A DNA stretch of 64,000 nt. Origin: Amycolatopsis antarctica (GTDB taxonomy: Bacteria > Actinomycetota > Actinomycetes > Mycobacteriales > Pseudonocardiaceae). The notes under the pieces are model-generated. The model saw only the letters and a list, made by a program, of their open reading frames with translations, did no database searches and was not told the origin of the DNA. The stretch lies in NCBI RefSeq assembly GCF_002262875.1, contig NZ_NKYE01000011.1, positions 62,001 through 126,000 on the forward strand, given 5' to 3'. The translations under genes were made by a program, and so were the position numbers. Below are positions 26,430 to 36,205 of this stretch, piece by piece (the first letter of the stretch is position 1; every line of letters begins with the position of its first letter).

Positions 26430-28693
26430 CTCTGGTTCGCCACGGACGGCGGGGAGGACCAGCTCGCCTCGGCGGGCAGGGCCGGTGCCCCGGCGTCCGC
26501 CGGCAGGCCGGTGTAGAGCGCGACGGCGTTGAGCGCGACGGGGCCCGCGCCCCGTACCCGGAGCGTCACCTCGACCCCGGACTCCGCCGGGGCCGTGTAG
26601 CGCATCCCCCATCCCCATCGCGAGTCGCCGAGGTTGCGGCCACCCGGCAACGGCACCTCGTTCGCGGTGGCGCCCAGGACCTCGTGTGCCGAGACGTCGG
26701 CGTACAGCACGAGACTGTGCGCGGTGGGGCCCGCATCCAGGCGCACGGTGACCTCCCGGGTGCCGTCGCCGGTCTCCCGGGAGCCGGACGGCTCTATCGC
26801 CGGCACCCCGACCGAGCGCGACACGGGAGCGGCACCCGCGGTGATCCGCTGGCCGGCCAGATTGGGGAACAGGCCCTCCGGGACGTCCGCCCGCTCGGCC
26901 AGCAGTGGCGCGACGAGGGCGTCCGACGGGTTGCCGGTGTTGAGCCAGTAGGAACGGCCGCTCGTGCCGTCCACCCCGTAGCCGAGACTGACCGGGCGCG
27001 GATGGTGTGTGTCGTAGCGGTCCACGGCCAGGCCCGCACCGCCGAGACCGAGCGCCGCCACGACCGCCACCACGGTGCCCGTCGCCAGCCCGCGGGCGGG
27101 AACGGCGGCGATCAGCAGCCCGGCGGTGGTCGCGCCGAAGAGCACGGCCACCACCATCGGCACCGCGGCCAGCGAGATACCGACGAGCGGAAACAACAGC
27201 AGCACCACGGGCAGACCCAGCAGCACGGCGGGCACGGCCCCGGCGGCCGCGGCCAGCGGGTGCCACGGCGATCCGTCCCCAGCCCACCGGTTCGCCGCCC
27301 AGAGTGCGATCGAGCCGAGCAGCGCGGGCCAGGTGAACAGGTACGCACCTCCGGGGGCGAGGAACGCCGCGGCCACGGCCGCCACCGCGAACCAGCCCAG
27401 TACCGCCGCCATCGTCTCCGTCCGGCCACCGCGTGCCGACCAGCGGCACCAGAGCACGAGCAGCACCAGCGCCAGCACCGACAGCGCGATCGCGTAGAGC
27501 TGCGGACGGTAGGTGTCACCGCTGAGGAAGAGCGCGTACTCGGGTCGCACGGCCCGCAGCAGCGCCCAGGCAGCCACCCCGGCGAGAACGAGCGGAACCA
27601 GCAACGACACCGCGGACAAGGCGATCCGTGACGGCCGCGCCCCGCGTCCGCGGCAGGACCACACGACCGTCGCGAACACGAGGAAAGCGAGCAGCGCCAG
27701 GGGGATCACGAGTTCCGCCGGGTAGTGCACGAGGAGGCCGAACACGGTGAAGTAGGTGTCGTCGCCCTCGCCGGACACACCCAGCTCCGTACCGGCCAGC
27801 TCCCGGGTGGCCGCCATCGCCGCCTCACCCATGTCCTGCACGGTCGCCGTGCTCAGATGGGCGATGTCGTCGTGCGGGGTGTGGTAGTGGGCGGACCCGC
27901 CGACGAAGGCGAAGTTGAGGCCGCGCAGGCCGGCCTCGGCGAAGACGGTCAGGTCGGTGTCGTTCGGCAGCAGGCGGTAGACGTCGTCGGAGACGGAGGT
28001 GGCCAGCGCGCTCCCGGCGCCGGCCGCGGGCATCAGTCCGGCGTTGTCGCCGACCGTCTGGAACATGATCGCGGGCCCGGAACTGCCCCGCGCCTCCATG
28101 TTGACCACCACCGTGCGGTCGACGGCGGCGGCTCCCCCGCCGTCGAGGAAGCCACGCGCGCCCAGCAGTCCCGCCTCCTCGGCGTCGGTGAACACGACCT
28201 CGATGTCGTTGCGGGGTGGTGAGCCGGCGCCCAGGGCCCGCAGGATTTCCAGGATCGCGGCGAGGTTCGCGGCGTCGTCGGCCGCACCGGGCCCACCGGG
28301 CACCGAGTCGTAGTGCGCGGCCAGCAGAACCCGCCCGGTCGGAGCCGTGCCGGGGATCCGGGCGTGGATGTTGGTGACCGAGCCCGCCAGGTGCAGCCGG
28401 TCGTCCATGCCGCGGCCGGTGGCGCGGGAGTCGATCTCGGGGCGGAGGCCGAGCTCGCGCAGCTCGCCGACCAGGTACTCGCGCACCCGGTCGTTCGCCG
28501 GGGACCCGGCCGGATGCCATTCGGCGGTGATCGGCGCCAGGTGCTCGCTCGCACGTGCGGCGGAGAACTCCTCCGGGGGCGCGCTCGCGTCCGCCGGCGC
28601 CGGGGGCCGGAGCCCGAGTCCCGCGATCACGGCGAGCAACGCCAGCAGCACGAGGGCGAATCCGGACCACAGGGGCGTTCTGCTGGCAGGCAC
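26402..28693 (-). CDS. Membrane-bound M28 family metallopeptidase
   Basis: A 763-residue protein. An N-terminal hydrophobic anchor (residues 9-28) leads into an extracytoplasmic M28 aminopeptidase domain. The zinc ligands are visible in order: AAHYDS, GAADDAANLA, TDAEEAGLLG and HYHTPHDD. From about residue 320 several hydrophobic segments follow (roughly eight), then a C-terminal soluble domain of about 180 residues. This peptidase-plus-polytopic layout resembles Fxna/ERMP1-type peptidases. It probably trims extracellular peptides at the membrane. No operon partner is evident. Confidence 0.88.
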   Translation of the reverse strand: MPASRTPLWSGFALVLLALLAVIAGLGLRPPAPADASAPPEEFSAARASEHLAPITAEWHPAGSPANDRVREYLVGELRELGLRPEIDSRATGRGMDDRLHLAGSVTNIHARIPGTAPTGRVLLAAHYDSVPGGPGAADDAANLAAILEILRALGAGSPPRNDIEVVFTDAEEAGLLGARGFLDGGGAAAVDRTVVVNMEARGSSGPAIMFQTVGDNAGLMPAAGAGSALATSVSDDVYRLLPNDTDLTVFAEAGLRGLNFAFVGGSAHYHTPHDDIAHLSTATVQDMGEAAMAATRELAGTELGVSGEGDDTYFTVFGLLVHYPAELVIPLALLAFLVFATVVWSCRGRGARPSRIALSAVSLLVPLVLAGVAAWALLRAVRPEYALFLSGDTYRPQLYAIALSVLALVLLVLWCRWSARGGRTETMAAVLGWFAVAAVAAAFLAPGGAYLFTWPALLGSIALWAANRWAGDGSPWHPLAAAAGAVPAVLLGLPVVLLLFPLVGISLAAVPMVVAVLFGATTAGLLIAAVPARGLATGTVVAVVAALGLGGAGLAVDRYDTHHPRPVSLGYGVDGTSGRSYWLNTGNPSDALVAPLLAERADVPEGLFPNLAGQRITAGAAPVSRSVGVPAIEPSGSRETGDGTREVTVRLDAGPTAHSLVLYADVSAHEVLGATANEVPLPGGRNLGDSRWGWGMRYTAPAESGVEVTLRVRGAGPVALNAVALYTGLPADAGAPALPAEASWSSPPSVANQSYASLVASV

Positions 28694-29022
28694 CGCGGCA
28701 TCGTCCTACCGCGGACGAGGCCGCGGCAAGCCCGCGCGGCCGTCGGAGTCCACTGTGGACAAAATGCGAGCGCCCGGCGGCACCGGCGAGGGCTCATCGC
28801 GGTTCACTGGCGCCGAGGCCCGCGGGCCCTCCGCGTGCTCGATGGTGGCGCGCCGAATACAGCGTTATACATCCTGCTCAGGCCTCCGGCCCCGCGGGCC
28901 GACCGGACCTTCGGACTGGGCCGTTGGTGGGACGTCGCCGATATCCGACGAATTGGCCTAGACCATTACGGCGGCGCTGGATAGGTTGACGCCGTTTGCA
29001 TCGGCCCGTCCCGGAGGAACCC
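28694..29022. promoter_or_regulatory. Divergent intergenic region, 330 bp
   Basis: This region lies between the M28 peptidase and the GH3 gene. It contains one exact GTCCACTGTGGAC motif and an AT-richer stretch with GTTATACAT near 28,865 that could be a -10 element. No LacI-type palindrome of the GGAGCGCTCC kind is seen near the glucosidase gene. Confidence 0.4.
28748..28760. repeat. GTCCACTGTGGAC near-palindrome, copy 3
   Basis: An exact copy of the recurrent 13-bp motif, here in the intergenic region 55 bp upstream of the M28 peptidase start. Confidence 0.6.
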
Positions 29023-30888
29023 ATGACGCTGCCCAGACGCGGACCCGCGCGCGGATCTCGCCTGACCGCGATCGCCGGCCTGCTGCTCGCGGGCTCGGTG
29101 ATCGCGCCGCTCGGTGCGACCGCCCAGACCGCGCCGCCACCCCCGCCGCCGTACCAGGATCCGGACCAGCCGGTCCCGGCCAGGGTGGCCGACCTGCTCG
29201 GCCGGATGAGCGTCGACGACAAGATCGGCCAGATGGTGCAGGGCGAACGCGCCTCGGCCACCCCGGCCGACGCCGCCGGGCACCGGCTCGGCTCCGTGCT
29301 GTCCGGTGGCGGGTCCTGGCCCGCACCGAACACGGCGGAATCCTGGGCCGACATGTACGACGCCTACCAGCGGGAGGCGATGGACAGCCCACTGGGCATT
29401 CCGCTGATCTACGGCGTGGACGCGGTGCACGGGCACAACAACGTGCACGGGGCGACGATCTTCCCGCACAACATCGGACTGGGCGCCGCGAACGACGCGG
29501 AACTGACCGAGGACATCGCGCGGGCCACCGCGGAGGAGGTCGCGGGCACCGGCATCGACTGGAACTTCGCGCCCTGTCTGTGTGTCGCCAGGGACGACCG
29601 CTGGGGCCGCACCTACGAGTCCTTCGGCGAACTGCCCGAGGACGCCACCCGCAACGCCGGGGTGATCGATGGGCTGCAGGGCGACGCGCTGAACGGTCCG
29701 GCCTCGGTCATGGCCACCGCCAAGCACTTCATCGGGGACGGGGGCACGACCGGCGGTGACGACCAGGGCGACACCGAGGTGTCGGAGGCCGAGCTGCGGC
29801 GCGTCCACCTCCCACCGTTCCAGGAGGCCATCGACCGCAACGTCGGCTCGGTGATGATCAGCTACAGCAGCTGGAACGGCGAGAAACTGCACGGCCACGA
29901 GTACCTGATCGACGAGCTGCTGAAGCAGGAACTCGGGTTCTCCGGAATCGTCATCTCCGACTACAACGCCATCGACCAGATCGACGGCGAGGAGGGCTTC
30001 ACCGCCGAGGAGGTGCGCCAGTCCGTCAACGCGGGCATCGACATGTTCATGGTGCCCGAGGACTACGCGAAGTTCATCGAGCTGCTGCGCGCCGAGGTCG
30101 ACGCCGGCCGGGTGTCCGAGGCCAGGCTGGACGACGCGAACACCCGCATCCTCACCAAGAAGTTCGAACTCGGCCTCTTCGAGCGCCCGCTCGCCGACCG
30201 CTCGTACCTGCAGACCGTCGGCAGCGCCGAGCACCGCGAGCTGGCCCGTGACGCGGTCCGCAAGTCCCAGGTGCTGTTGAAGAACGACGGTGCCCTGCCG
30301 TTGGCGAAGGACGGCGGCAAGATCTTCGTCGCGGGCAAGAACGCCAACGACATCGGCAACCAGAGCGGCGGCTGGACGATCACCTGGCAGGGCGAGAGCG
30401 GCCCGACGACCACTGGCACCACGGTTCTCGACGGGATCCGGGAGGTCGCAGGAGAGTCGACCGAGGTCGCCTACGACCGGGAGGCCGAGGGCATCGACGA
30501 CAGCTACGGGGCGGCGGTGGTCGTGGTCGGCGAGACGCCGTACGCCGAGCACGAGGGCGACCGGCCGGACGATCTCAGGCTCGACGAGGAGGACCTGGCG
30601 ACCCTGGAGAAGGTGCGGGCGACCGGTGTGCCGACGGTCGCCGTTCTCGTGTCCGGCAGGCCGATGGACATCACCGAGGAGGTGTCCGGCGTCGACGCGC
30701 TGCTGGCGTCCTGGCTTCCCGGCAGCGAGGGCGCCGGAGTCGCCGACGTGCTCTTCGGCGACCACAACCCGTCCGGGAAGCTCACCTTCTCCTGGGCCAG
30801 GGACTTCGAGCAGCAGCCGATCAACGTCGGCGACGGCAAGGATCCGCTGTACGGCTACGGACACGGGCTGAGCTACCCCGCGTCCTGA
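29023..30888 (+). CDS. Secreted glycoside hydrolase family 3 beta-glucosidase
   Basis: A 621-residue enzyme with a Sec signal peptide (basic start, hydrophobic AIAGLLLAGSVIAPL, cleavage near ATAQTA). The GH3 N-domain has YGVDAVHGHNNVHGATIFPH, the conserved KHFIGDGGTTGG, and the nucleophile aspartate in VISDYNAID. The C-domain ends GYGHGLSYP without an added fibronectin domain. It resembles exo-acting beta-glucan glucohydrolases. The ATG has a GGAGG site. It presumably releases glucose from plant or fungal beta-glucans outside the cell. Confidence 0.93.
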   Translation: MTLPRRGPARGSRLTAIAGLLLAGSVIAPLGATAQTAPPPPPPYQDPDQPVPARVADLLGRMSVDDKIGQMVQGERASATPADAAGHRLGSVLSGGGSWPAPNTAESWADMYDAYQREAMDSPLGIPLIYGVDAVHGHNNVHGATIFPHNIGLGAANDAELTEDIARATAEEVAGTGIDWNFAPCLCVARDDRWGRTYESFGELPEDATRNAGVIDGLQGDALNGPASVMATAKHFIGDGGTTGGDDQGDTEVSEAELRRVHLPPFQEAIDRNVGSVMISYSSWNGEKLHGHEYLIDELLKQELGFSGIVISDYNAIDQIDGEEGFTAEEVRQSVNAGIDMFMVPEDYAKFIELLRAEVDAGRVSEARLDDANTRILTKKFELGLFERPLADRSYLQTVGSAEHRELARDAVRKSQVLLKNDGALPLAKDGGKIFVAGKNANDIGNQSGGWTITWQGESGPTTTGTTVLDGIREVAGESTEVAYDREAEGIDDSYGAAVVVVGETPYAEHEGDRPDDLRLDEEDLATLEKVRATGVPTVAVLVSGRPMDITEEVSGVDALLASWLPGSEGAGVADVLFGDHNPSGKLTFSWARDFEQQPINVGDGKDPLYGYGHGLSYPAS

Positions 30889-30908
30889 CGCCGCGGCGAC
30901 CACGCCGC

Positions 30909-30949
30909 ACGAGGGCCGTTCCCGCCCGGAGGGCAGGCACGGCCCTCGT
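30909..30949. terminator. Bidirectional terminator hairpin
   Basis: A perfect 11-bp stem (ACGAGGGCCGT and complement) around a 19-nt loop lies between the convergent ends of the GH3 and COG0523 GTPase genes. No T-run follows, as is usual in actinobacteria. Confidence 0.75.
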
Positions 30950-30996
30950 CGTCGTTCCGGCCGCTGTCATCCCGGTCGCCGTCAGACGGTGCCGGG

Positions 30997-32001
30997 TCAG
31001 GCTTCGGCGAGCCGGAGCACCCGCAGCATGCCCTGCGGATCGGCGGCGGTCCGTTCGGTCGCCCGGCAGTCGTCCAGGCCGGCTTCGAGCTCGGCCGGGC
31101 GCAGGCCCGTGCCGATCAGCACCAGCTCGGTCAGGCGGGCACCACGCACCTGCTCGAACCGGACGAAATCGCCGACGGTGTGCACGGTGAAGGTCTGGTT
31201 CCCTTCCGCCGTCAGGAAACAGACGTGCCCCTTCATCCGGTAGACCTCCGCCGGGCGGGTGTCGAGGAACCGCATGAACAGCCTCGCGTCCATCGGTTCG
31301 GCACCGTGGTAGGCGACACTGTCGTACCGGGCGTGCGGGTGATCGGCCTGCCGGTACTCCGGCAGCTCGTCGAACGAGAGCTGGGCTGACCGCCGCCGCC
31401 CGTCCTCGGCGCGGGCGTCGAACAGCAGCTCCGGATCGAGCCGGCCGTGCTCGACCCGGATCGGCGCACGGCCGCCTGCCAGTTCCGCGACGAGCGCGCC
31501 GATCCGGTCCCGCTCCGCAGCGGCCAGCCGGTCGGTCTTGTTCAGTACCACCAGATCCGCACAGCGCAGGTGTGCGGCCAGTTCGGGGTGCCGGTCCAGG
31601 CTCCGCTCAAACCCCACGGCGTCGACCACCTCCACGAGACCGCCGTACTCCACCCGTTCGTTGGCGCTGGCCGACACCATCCGGACCAGATCGCGTGGTT
31701 CGGCCAGTCCGCTCGCCTCGATGACGACGACGTCCATCCCCCGGCGCGGCCGGGTGAGCTTGCCGAGCATGCGATCCAGGCCGCTGACGTCGACCTCGCA
31801 GCAGAGGCAGCCGTTGGCCAGCGAGGCGATGGCGTCCGCCTGCCCGGACACCATCATCGCGTCGATGTTGACGCTGCCGAAGTCGTTGACGATCACGCCG
31901 ATCCTGGTCCCGCGCACGTTCCGTAGCAGGTGGTTGATCAGGGTCGTCTTCCCCGCGCCCAGGAAGCCCGCGACGACGAGCACGGGAACACGTTTCGGCA
32001 T
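30997..32001 (-). CDS. COG0523/CobW-family metal-chaperone GTPase
   Basis: A 334-residue G3E GTPase. Walker A is GFLGAGKTTLINHLL, the metal-binding motif is NGCLCCEVD, and the guanine-specificity motif is LNKTD. The CobW C-terminal domain follows from about residue 230. Such proteins deliver zinc or cobalt to client enzymes and are often zinc-starvation induced. No Zur box is recognisable and no zinc-regulated partner adjoins it, so the metal is unassigned. Confidence 0.9.
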   Translation of the reverse strand: MPKRVPVLVVAGFLGAGKTTLINHLLRNVRGTRIGVIVNDFGSVNIDAMMVSGQADAIASLANGCLCCEVDVSGLDRMLGKLTRPRRGMDVVVIEASGLAEPRDLVRMVSASANERVEYGGLVEVVDAVGFERSLDRHPELAAHLRCADLVVLNKTDRLAAAERDRIGALVAELAGGRAPIRVEHGRLDPELLFDARAEDGRRRSAQLSFDELPEYRQADHPHARYDSVAYHGAEPMDARLFMRFLDTRPAEVYRMKGHVCFLTAEGNQTFTVHTVGDFVRFEQVRGARLTELVLIGTGLRPAELEAGLDDCRATERTAADPQGMLRVLRLAEA

Positions 32002-32239
32002 CCGCGGATCCTATCGGCGGTCACCGGGCCCGACCGGACCGTCCGCTGACGGCGATCGTCGTACGGGCCGCCCGGACACCGCGTGAGACGGCCGTGCCGG
32101 CCCGGCCCCGGCCATCGGCAACCGCCACCGCGCTGGCCCACGGCCAACTCGATGCCCGCGCCCACGAACTGGCCCACGCACCGCGCGAACGCGACGCCGT
32201 GCCGAGAACGCCGGGTCGCCGGGGCACTGACCCGGGTGG

Positions 32240-32472
32240 GACGGTGGCTGCACTGGAACAGAGTGCGGACCTGGTGACCCCCGGCGACCGGACTGGGGAG
32301 GCGTTCCCGCGGACGTTCAGCGTGAACCTCTTCCACGGCCAGGGCGGCCAGGTCTACCGGAGCCGGTGAACTCGGCGACTGGCTCACCGGCGCGGGCCTG
32401 ACCGAGGTCGGGGTGACATCGCTGCGGGCGATCCCCGGCCAGCACCTGGTCACCGGTCGCCGCCCGGCCTGA
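32240..32472 (+). pseudogene. Frameshifted SAM-methyltransferase C-terminal remnant
   Basis: The frame ending at 32,369 reads GEAFPRTFSVNLFHGQGGQV followed by YRSR and a stop. One extra base later, the next frame reads GELGDWLTGAGLTEVGVTSL and ends GRRPA at 32,472. Joined as QVYRS-GELGDWL they form the C-terminus of a class I O-methyltransferase, in which GQVYs.ELrdWLaeAGF is a usual pattern. The N-terminal SAM-binding half is not found upstream. It overlaps the end of the opposite-strand DUF6314-like gene by 23 bp. A sequencing error could explain the shift, but not the missing N-terminus. Confidence 0.5.
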
Positions 32473-32923
32473 GTCGGCCGGGGTGCCCGGCGAGGCGGTG
32501 GAAGGCGGAACGGATCGTGTGGTCCTTCGCGGGACCGGACACCGTCCACTCCTGCGACCACTGGCCGGGACCGAGGACGCGGTAGGCGACCCGGTACAGG
32601 TCGGCGGCGCAGGGGTGCTCGGTCCGCCAGCGGCCCTCGCGCAGGTCCACGGCATGGAAGAACCCGCCGTGCTCGAAGCGGACGTCGGCGCGGCCCGGAC
32701 CGGTCACCTCGTAGCGCAGCGTCCGGCTCGCCTCGCCGGTGTGCGTGCCAAGCCGGAGCGTGCCCCGCTCCCGGTACCGCAGCACGCCGTCGCCCTCGGG
32801 GGTGATCGCGGCGTGGCCGGTGAAGCCACCCGCCGGCGCGCCGGCGGCGTCCACGATCACGCGATCGATCCGCCAGTGGCCGCCGAGGTAGCTCTCGAGG
32901 TCGGTCACCGGGAACGGATCCAC
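32450..32923 (-). CDS. DUF6314-like protein
   Basis: A 157-residue soluble protein of lipocalin-like appearance. Visible segments are LGGHWRIDRVIVDAAG, FTGHAAITPEGDGVLRYRE, VRFEHGGFFHAVDLREG, HPCAADLYRVAYRVL and a closing WTVSGPAKDHTIRSAF. The WtvxGPxKDxxixt-type ending is characteristic of DUF6314 as I know it. The function is unknown. The GTG at 32923 is my choice; neither it nor the GTG five codons later has a clear ribosome site. Confidence 0.65.
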   Translation of the reverse strand: MDPFPVTDLESYLGGHWRIDRVIVDAAGAPAGGFTGHAAITPEGDGVLRYRERGTLRLGTHTGEASRTLRYEVTGPGRADVRFEHGGFFHAVDLREGRWRTEHPCAADLYRVAYRVLGPGQWSQEWTVSGPAKDHTIRSAFHRLAGHPGRLRPGGDR

Positions 32924-33083
32924 CGGGCCAGTATCGCCCCGCCCCCGTCCACCGGTGGAGCCGCCCGGCCCGGTCCCGCCGGAATCGCCACCGGCACGGC
33001 GATTCCGGCCCGGCGACCCGGTCCTGCTGGATACGCTGGACCACCGCGGCCGAGCCATCGCCGCCTCCCCAGGAGGTTCCCGG

Positions 33084-33625
33084 ATGACCACGGACCCGTA
33101 CCGCGGCGCCCCGTACGGCCGGACCCCCTCGTCCGCCGATCCGTACGCCGCTGCCCCCTACTCCTCCGGCCCGCCCGGGCAGGCACACGGCGAACGGACC
33201 GGCGCGCGGGTACTCGCGGCACTGGGCGGCGTGGTGCTGACCCCGGTCGCGCTGGCGCTGATGATGTACGGCGCGCACGTCAACCAGCGCGACTACGTCC
33301 GCGCGATCGACCAGGTCGAACCCGCCGGTGCCCTGTTCCTGCTGCTCGGCGCGATCCTGCTGGCCGGGATCGCCTCGCTCGGGCTGGTATCCGGACTCGG
33401 GCCGGTGGCCTCCTGTGGGGCCTGGCCCCCGGGGTCATCGGCACGGTGTCGCCGACGGCGAGCGCCCGGCTGAACCGGGAGGTCTACGGCGCCGTCGCGG
33501 ACGACCTGGGTGTGGCCGCCCAGCTCTGGGCCGCGCTGGGGGCGCCGCTGGCGATCGGAGCCCTGCTGGTGGCGACGGGACTCGTCTGCTCGGCCCACCG
33601 GCGCCGGGCGGGGACCGCGCGCTGA
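33084..33625 (+). pseudogene. Four-helix membrane protein with a -1 frameshift
   Basis: An ATG with an AGGAGG site begins a Tyr/Pro-rich N-terminus (TDPYRGAPYGRTP), then two membrane helices (VLAALGGVVLTPVALALMMY and ALFLLLGAILLAGIASLGLV). Near 33,405-33,415 the frame is lost. The -1 frame continues smoothly as LLWGLAPGVIGTVSPTAS and a last helix, APLAIGALLVATGLV, to the TGA at 33,623. The two halves clearly belong to one protein of about 180 residues. One missing G in a G-rich run would explain it, by mutation, sequencing error or, less likely, programmed slippage. Confidence 0.6.
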
Positions 33626-33671
33626 GGCCGGATGGGAGGTTCTTGTCGGACCCCGGTGCGAGTCTGTGCCG

Positions 33672-34865
33672 GTGGCGGACGACGCGACGATCCTGCATGC
33701 CGACCTCGACGCGTTCTACGCCTCCGTGGAGCAGCGCGATGACCCGCGCCTGCGAGGCAGGCCGGTGATCGTGGGCGGCGGGGTCGTACTCGCCGCGAGT
33801 TACGAGGCCAAGGCGATGGGCGTGCGTACCGCCATGAGCGGGCGGCAGGCGCTGCGGATCTGCCCGCACGCCGCCGTGGTCGACCCACGCATGTCCGCGT
33901 ACTCGGTCGCCAGCAAGGCGGTCTTCGAGGTCTTCCGCGACACCACTCCCCTGGTCGAGGGCCTGTCGATCGACGAGGCCTTCCTCGACGTGGGCGGCCT
34001 GTGGCGGATCGCGGGCACCCCGGCCGACATCGCCCGGCGGCTGCGCGCGGACGTCCTGGCGGAGGTGGGCCTGCCGATCACGGTGGGTGTGGCGAGGACG
34101 AAGTTCCTGGCGAAAGTGGCCAGCGCGGTGGCCAAGCCGGACGGCCTGCTGGTCGTGCCGCCGGACGGAGAACTCGCGTTCCTCCACCCGCTCCCGGTCG
34201 AGCGGCTGTGGGGCGTCGGGCCGGTCACCGCCGGGAAACTGCACCGGCACGGGATCCGGACGGTCGAACAGGTCGCCGAACTCGACGAGCAGGGGCTGAC
34301 CGCGATGCTGGGCAGCGCGTCCGGCCGCCACCTGCACGCGCTCGCGCACAACAGGGACCCCCGGCCGGTCCGCACCGGACGCAGGCGCCGGTCGATCGGC
34401 GCGCAGCGGGCGCTGGGCAGGCGATCGCGGTCGCCGGGGGAACTGGAAGCGGTGGTGGCCGCGCTGGTGGATCGGGTCGCCCGCCGGTTGCGGACGGCGG
34501 ACCGCGTCTGCCGCACCGTCGTCCTCCGGTTGCGCTTCGACGACTACACCCGCGCCACCCGTTCGCGATCGCTGCCGCTGGCCACGGCGGAGACGGAGAC
34601 GATCCTGCTCACCGCCCGGAGGTTGCTCGGTGCCGCGATGCCGGCGATCGGCCTGCGCGGGCTCACCCTGGTCGGGGTGGCGCTGGGCAACCTCACCGAC
34701 GCCGCGGCCCCGGCCCAGCTCGAACTGCCCTTCGAGGCGAACCCGTCCGGCTCGCTGGACGCGGCCCTCGACGATCTGCGCGACAGGTTCGGCGCGTCCT
34801 CGGTCACCAGAGCCACTCTGCTCGGCAGCCGCGATCGGCCATCCGTGCCGCTCCTTCCCGATTGA
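33672..34865 (+). CDS. dinB: DNA polymerase IV (Y family)
   Basis: A 397-residue translesion polymerase. The active-site motifs are ILHADLDAFYASVEQ with the metal-binding Asp, and SIDEAFLDV with the catalytic Asp-Glu pair. The fingers contain YEAKAMGVRTAMSGRQA and the little-finger domain spans about residues 240-350. QLELPFE near the C-terminus resembles a beta-clamp-binding motif. The GTG start at 33672 places the HADLDAFYAS motif at the usual distance from the N-terminus; a GTG two codons earlier is possible. No SOS box is recognised upstream. Confidence 0.93.
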   Translation: MADDATILHADLDAFYASVEQRDDPRLRGRPVIVGGGVVLAASYEAKAMGVRTAMSGRQALRICPHAAVVDPRMSAYSVASKAVFEVFRDTTPLVEGLSIDEAFLDVGGLWRIAGTPADIARRLRADVLAEVGLPITVGVARTKFLAKVASAVAKPDGLLVVPPDGELAFLHPLPVERLWGVGPVTAGKLHRHGIRTVEQVAELDEQGLTAMLGSASGRHLHALAHNRDPRPVRTGRRRRSIGAQRALGRRSRSPGELEAVVAALVDRVARRLRTADRVCRTVVLRLRFDDYTRATRSRSLPLATAETETILLTARRLLGAAMPAIGLRGLTLVGVALGNLTDAAAPAQLELPFEANPSGSLDAALDDLRDRFGASSVTRATLLGSRDRPSVPLLPD

Positions 34866-35263
34866 GTCCACAATGGACTCCTAGGATGCACGCCGGCCGA
34901 AGTGTGCCCGCCGCCACGACGCGCCCGAGGGCCACAACCGGGCACCTGAATTCCATTGCGGTACAAAGAAAGTTGCGGAACTCACGACCGCGGGCCTCGT
35001 TCGGCTCCCCCAGTGTGGTGACAATGCGCATAACCGCGCCCGGACCCGTAACGCCATGGGGCCGGCGGGCGACGTCACGCGCGTGCACCGGTCTCACCAC
35101 CGGGCGGCGAACGGCAGGCGGTCCGCCGATCGCCGCGTACGTCACATCGCGACCGGGAACACCGGGGCTCCGCGAATCGTCCTGAAGTCGGTGACACAGC
35201 GGACGCCGGGACGACAGCGGAGACGGTGCACCGCCGCGAAGCAAGATCCAGACCAGGAGGTAG
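34866..35263. other. Intergenic, 400 bp
   Basis: No gene is supported. It begins with a one-mismatch relative of the GTCCACTGTGGAC motif (34866-34878). A less GC-rich stretch near 34,950-34,980 (TTGCGGTACAAAGAAAGTTG) may carry the promoter of the coiled-coil gene, though it lies about 300 bp upstream of it. Confidence 0.4.
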
Positions 35264-36190
35264 ATGGTGTCAGCACGGGACGGCCGGCAGGAACTGATTC
35301 CCCTGAAGGCCGATTTCGATGTCGTGCTGCGTGGTTACGACCGCACGCAGGTCCAGCAGTACGCCGACGGGGTCGAGGCGGAACTGCGTCTGGTCACCGG
35401 CGACCGCGACGCGGAGGCCACCCACGCCCGGCGGCTGGCCTGGCAGCTCGAGGAGCTACGGACGGACAACCGGGAACTGCGGGCGACGATCGGGCGGATC
35501 AGCCGGTCGCCGATCGACTCCGGCGCCCTGCAGGAACGCCTGCGGCACATGCTCGAACTCGCCCGCGAAGAAGCCGACGAGACCACCGAACGGGCCCAGG
35601 AGGAGGCACGGCGCACTCTGGCCGAGGCCGAACGCTCGGCCACGGCGCTGACCCGGCACCTCGAACAGCGGGCAGCCGAACTCAACCGGCGTGCGGCCGA
35701 GATGGAAGCCGAGCACACGGCGCTGATGGACAGTGGCCGGGCCCGTGTCGCCGAACTCGACGCCGAGGCCGAGCGCCGCCGGACCCGCCTCGACCAGGAA
35801 TCCACGAGCGCGCGCGAACAGGCCGAGGCGGACCTGACCAGCGCGATCACCACCCGCAGGCAGCAGGCGCTGGACACCGCGCGGGAACGTGAGCAGGCCG
35901 CGGCCACGCTGGCCGAGCGGACCGTACGGGACGCCGGAGCGCGGGCGCACGACATGGTCGCCGCCGCGGAGAGCGAGGTACGGACCCTGCGTGAACTGCG
36001 CGAACAAGTCGCGCGGCAGCTCAGCGGTACCCGCACGCTGCTGTCCGACTCCCTGGCGTTGCTGGAGCCGGACGAGAGCACCGCGGAGACCACGGGCGGC
36101 GGGGAATCCCCGCCGCGCCCAGGCCGCTCCGGTGATCGGCGTCAGCCGCACGTCGTCCCGCATCCGCCCCGGGCCAGGGCCCGCACCTGA
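35264..36190 (+). CDS. DivIVA-like coiled-coil protein
   Basis: A 308-residue protein. The N-terminal KADFDVVLRGYDRTQVQQY is a DivIVA/Wag31-type membrane-curvature motif (FdxvlRGYdrxqVdxy). Residues 35-290 are almost continuous Ala/Glu/Arg-rich heptad-like coiled coil. The last 35 residues are Pro/Arg-rich and disordered. Such proteins scaffold polar growth or septal machinery, and this divergent paralogue may organise another polar complex. The ATG at 35264 is three bases after AGGAGG, so the GTG at 35267 with better spacing is equally plausible. Confidence 0.8.
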   Translation: MVSARDGRQELIPLKADFDVVLRGYDRTQVQQYADGVEAELRLVTGDRDAEATHARRLAWQLEELRTDNRELRATIGRISRSPIDSGALQERLRHMLELAREEADETTERAQEEARRTLAEAERSATALTRHLEQRAAELNRRAAEMEAEHTALMDSGRARVAELDAEAERRRTRLDQESTSAREQAEADLTSAITTRRQQALDTAREREQAAATLAERTVRDAGARAHDMVAAAESEVRTLRELREQVARQLSGTRTLLSDSLALLEPDESTAETTGGGESPPRPGRSGDRRQPHVVPHPPRARART

Positions 36191-36205
36191 GCACGGCCAA
36201 CCGTG

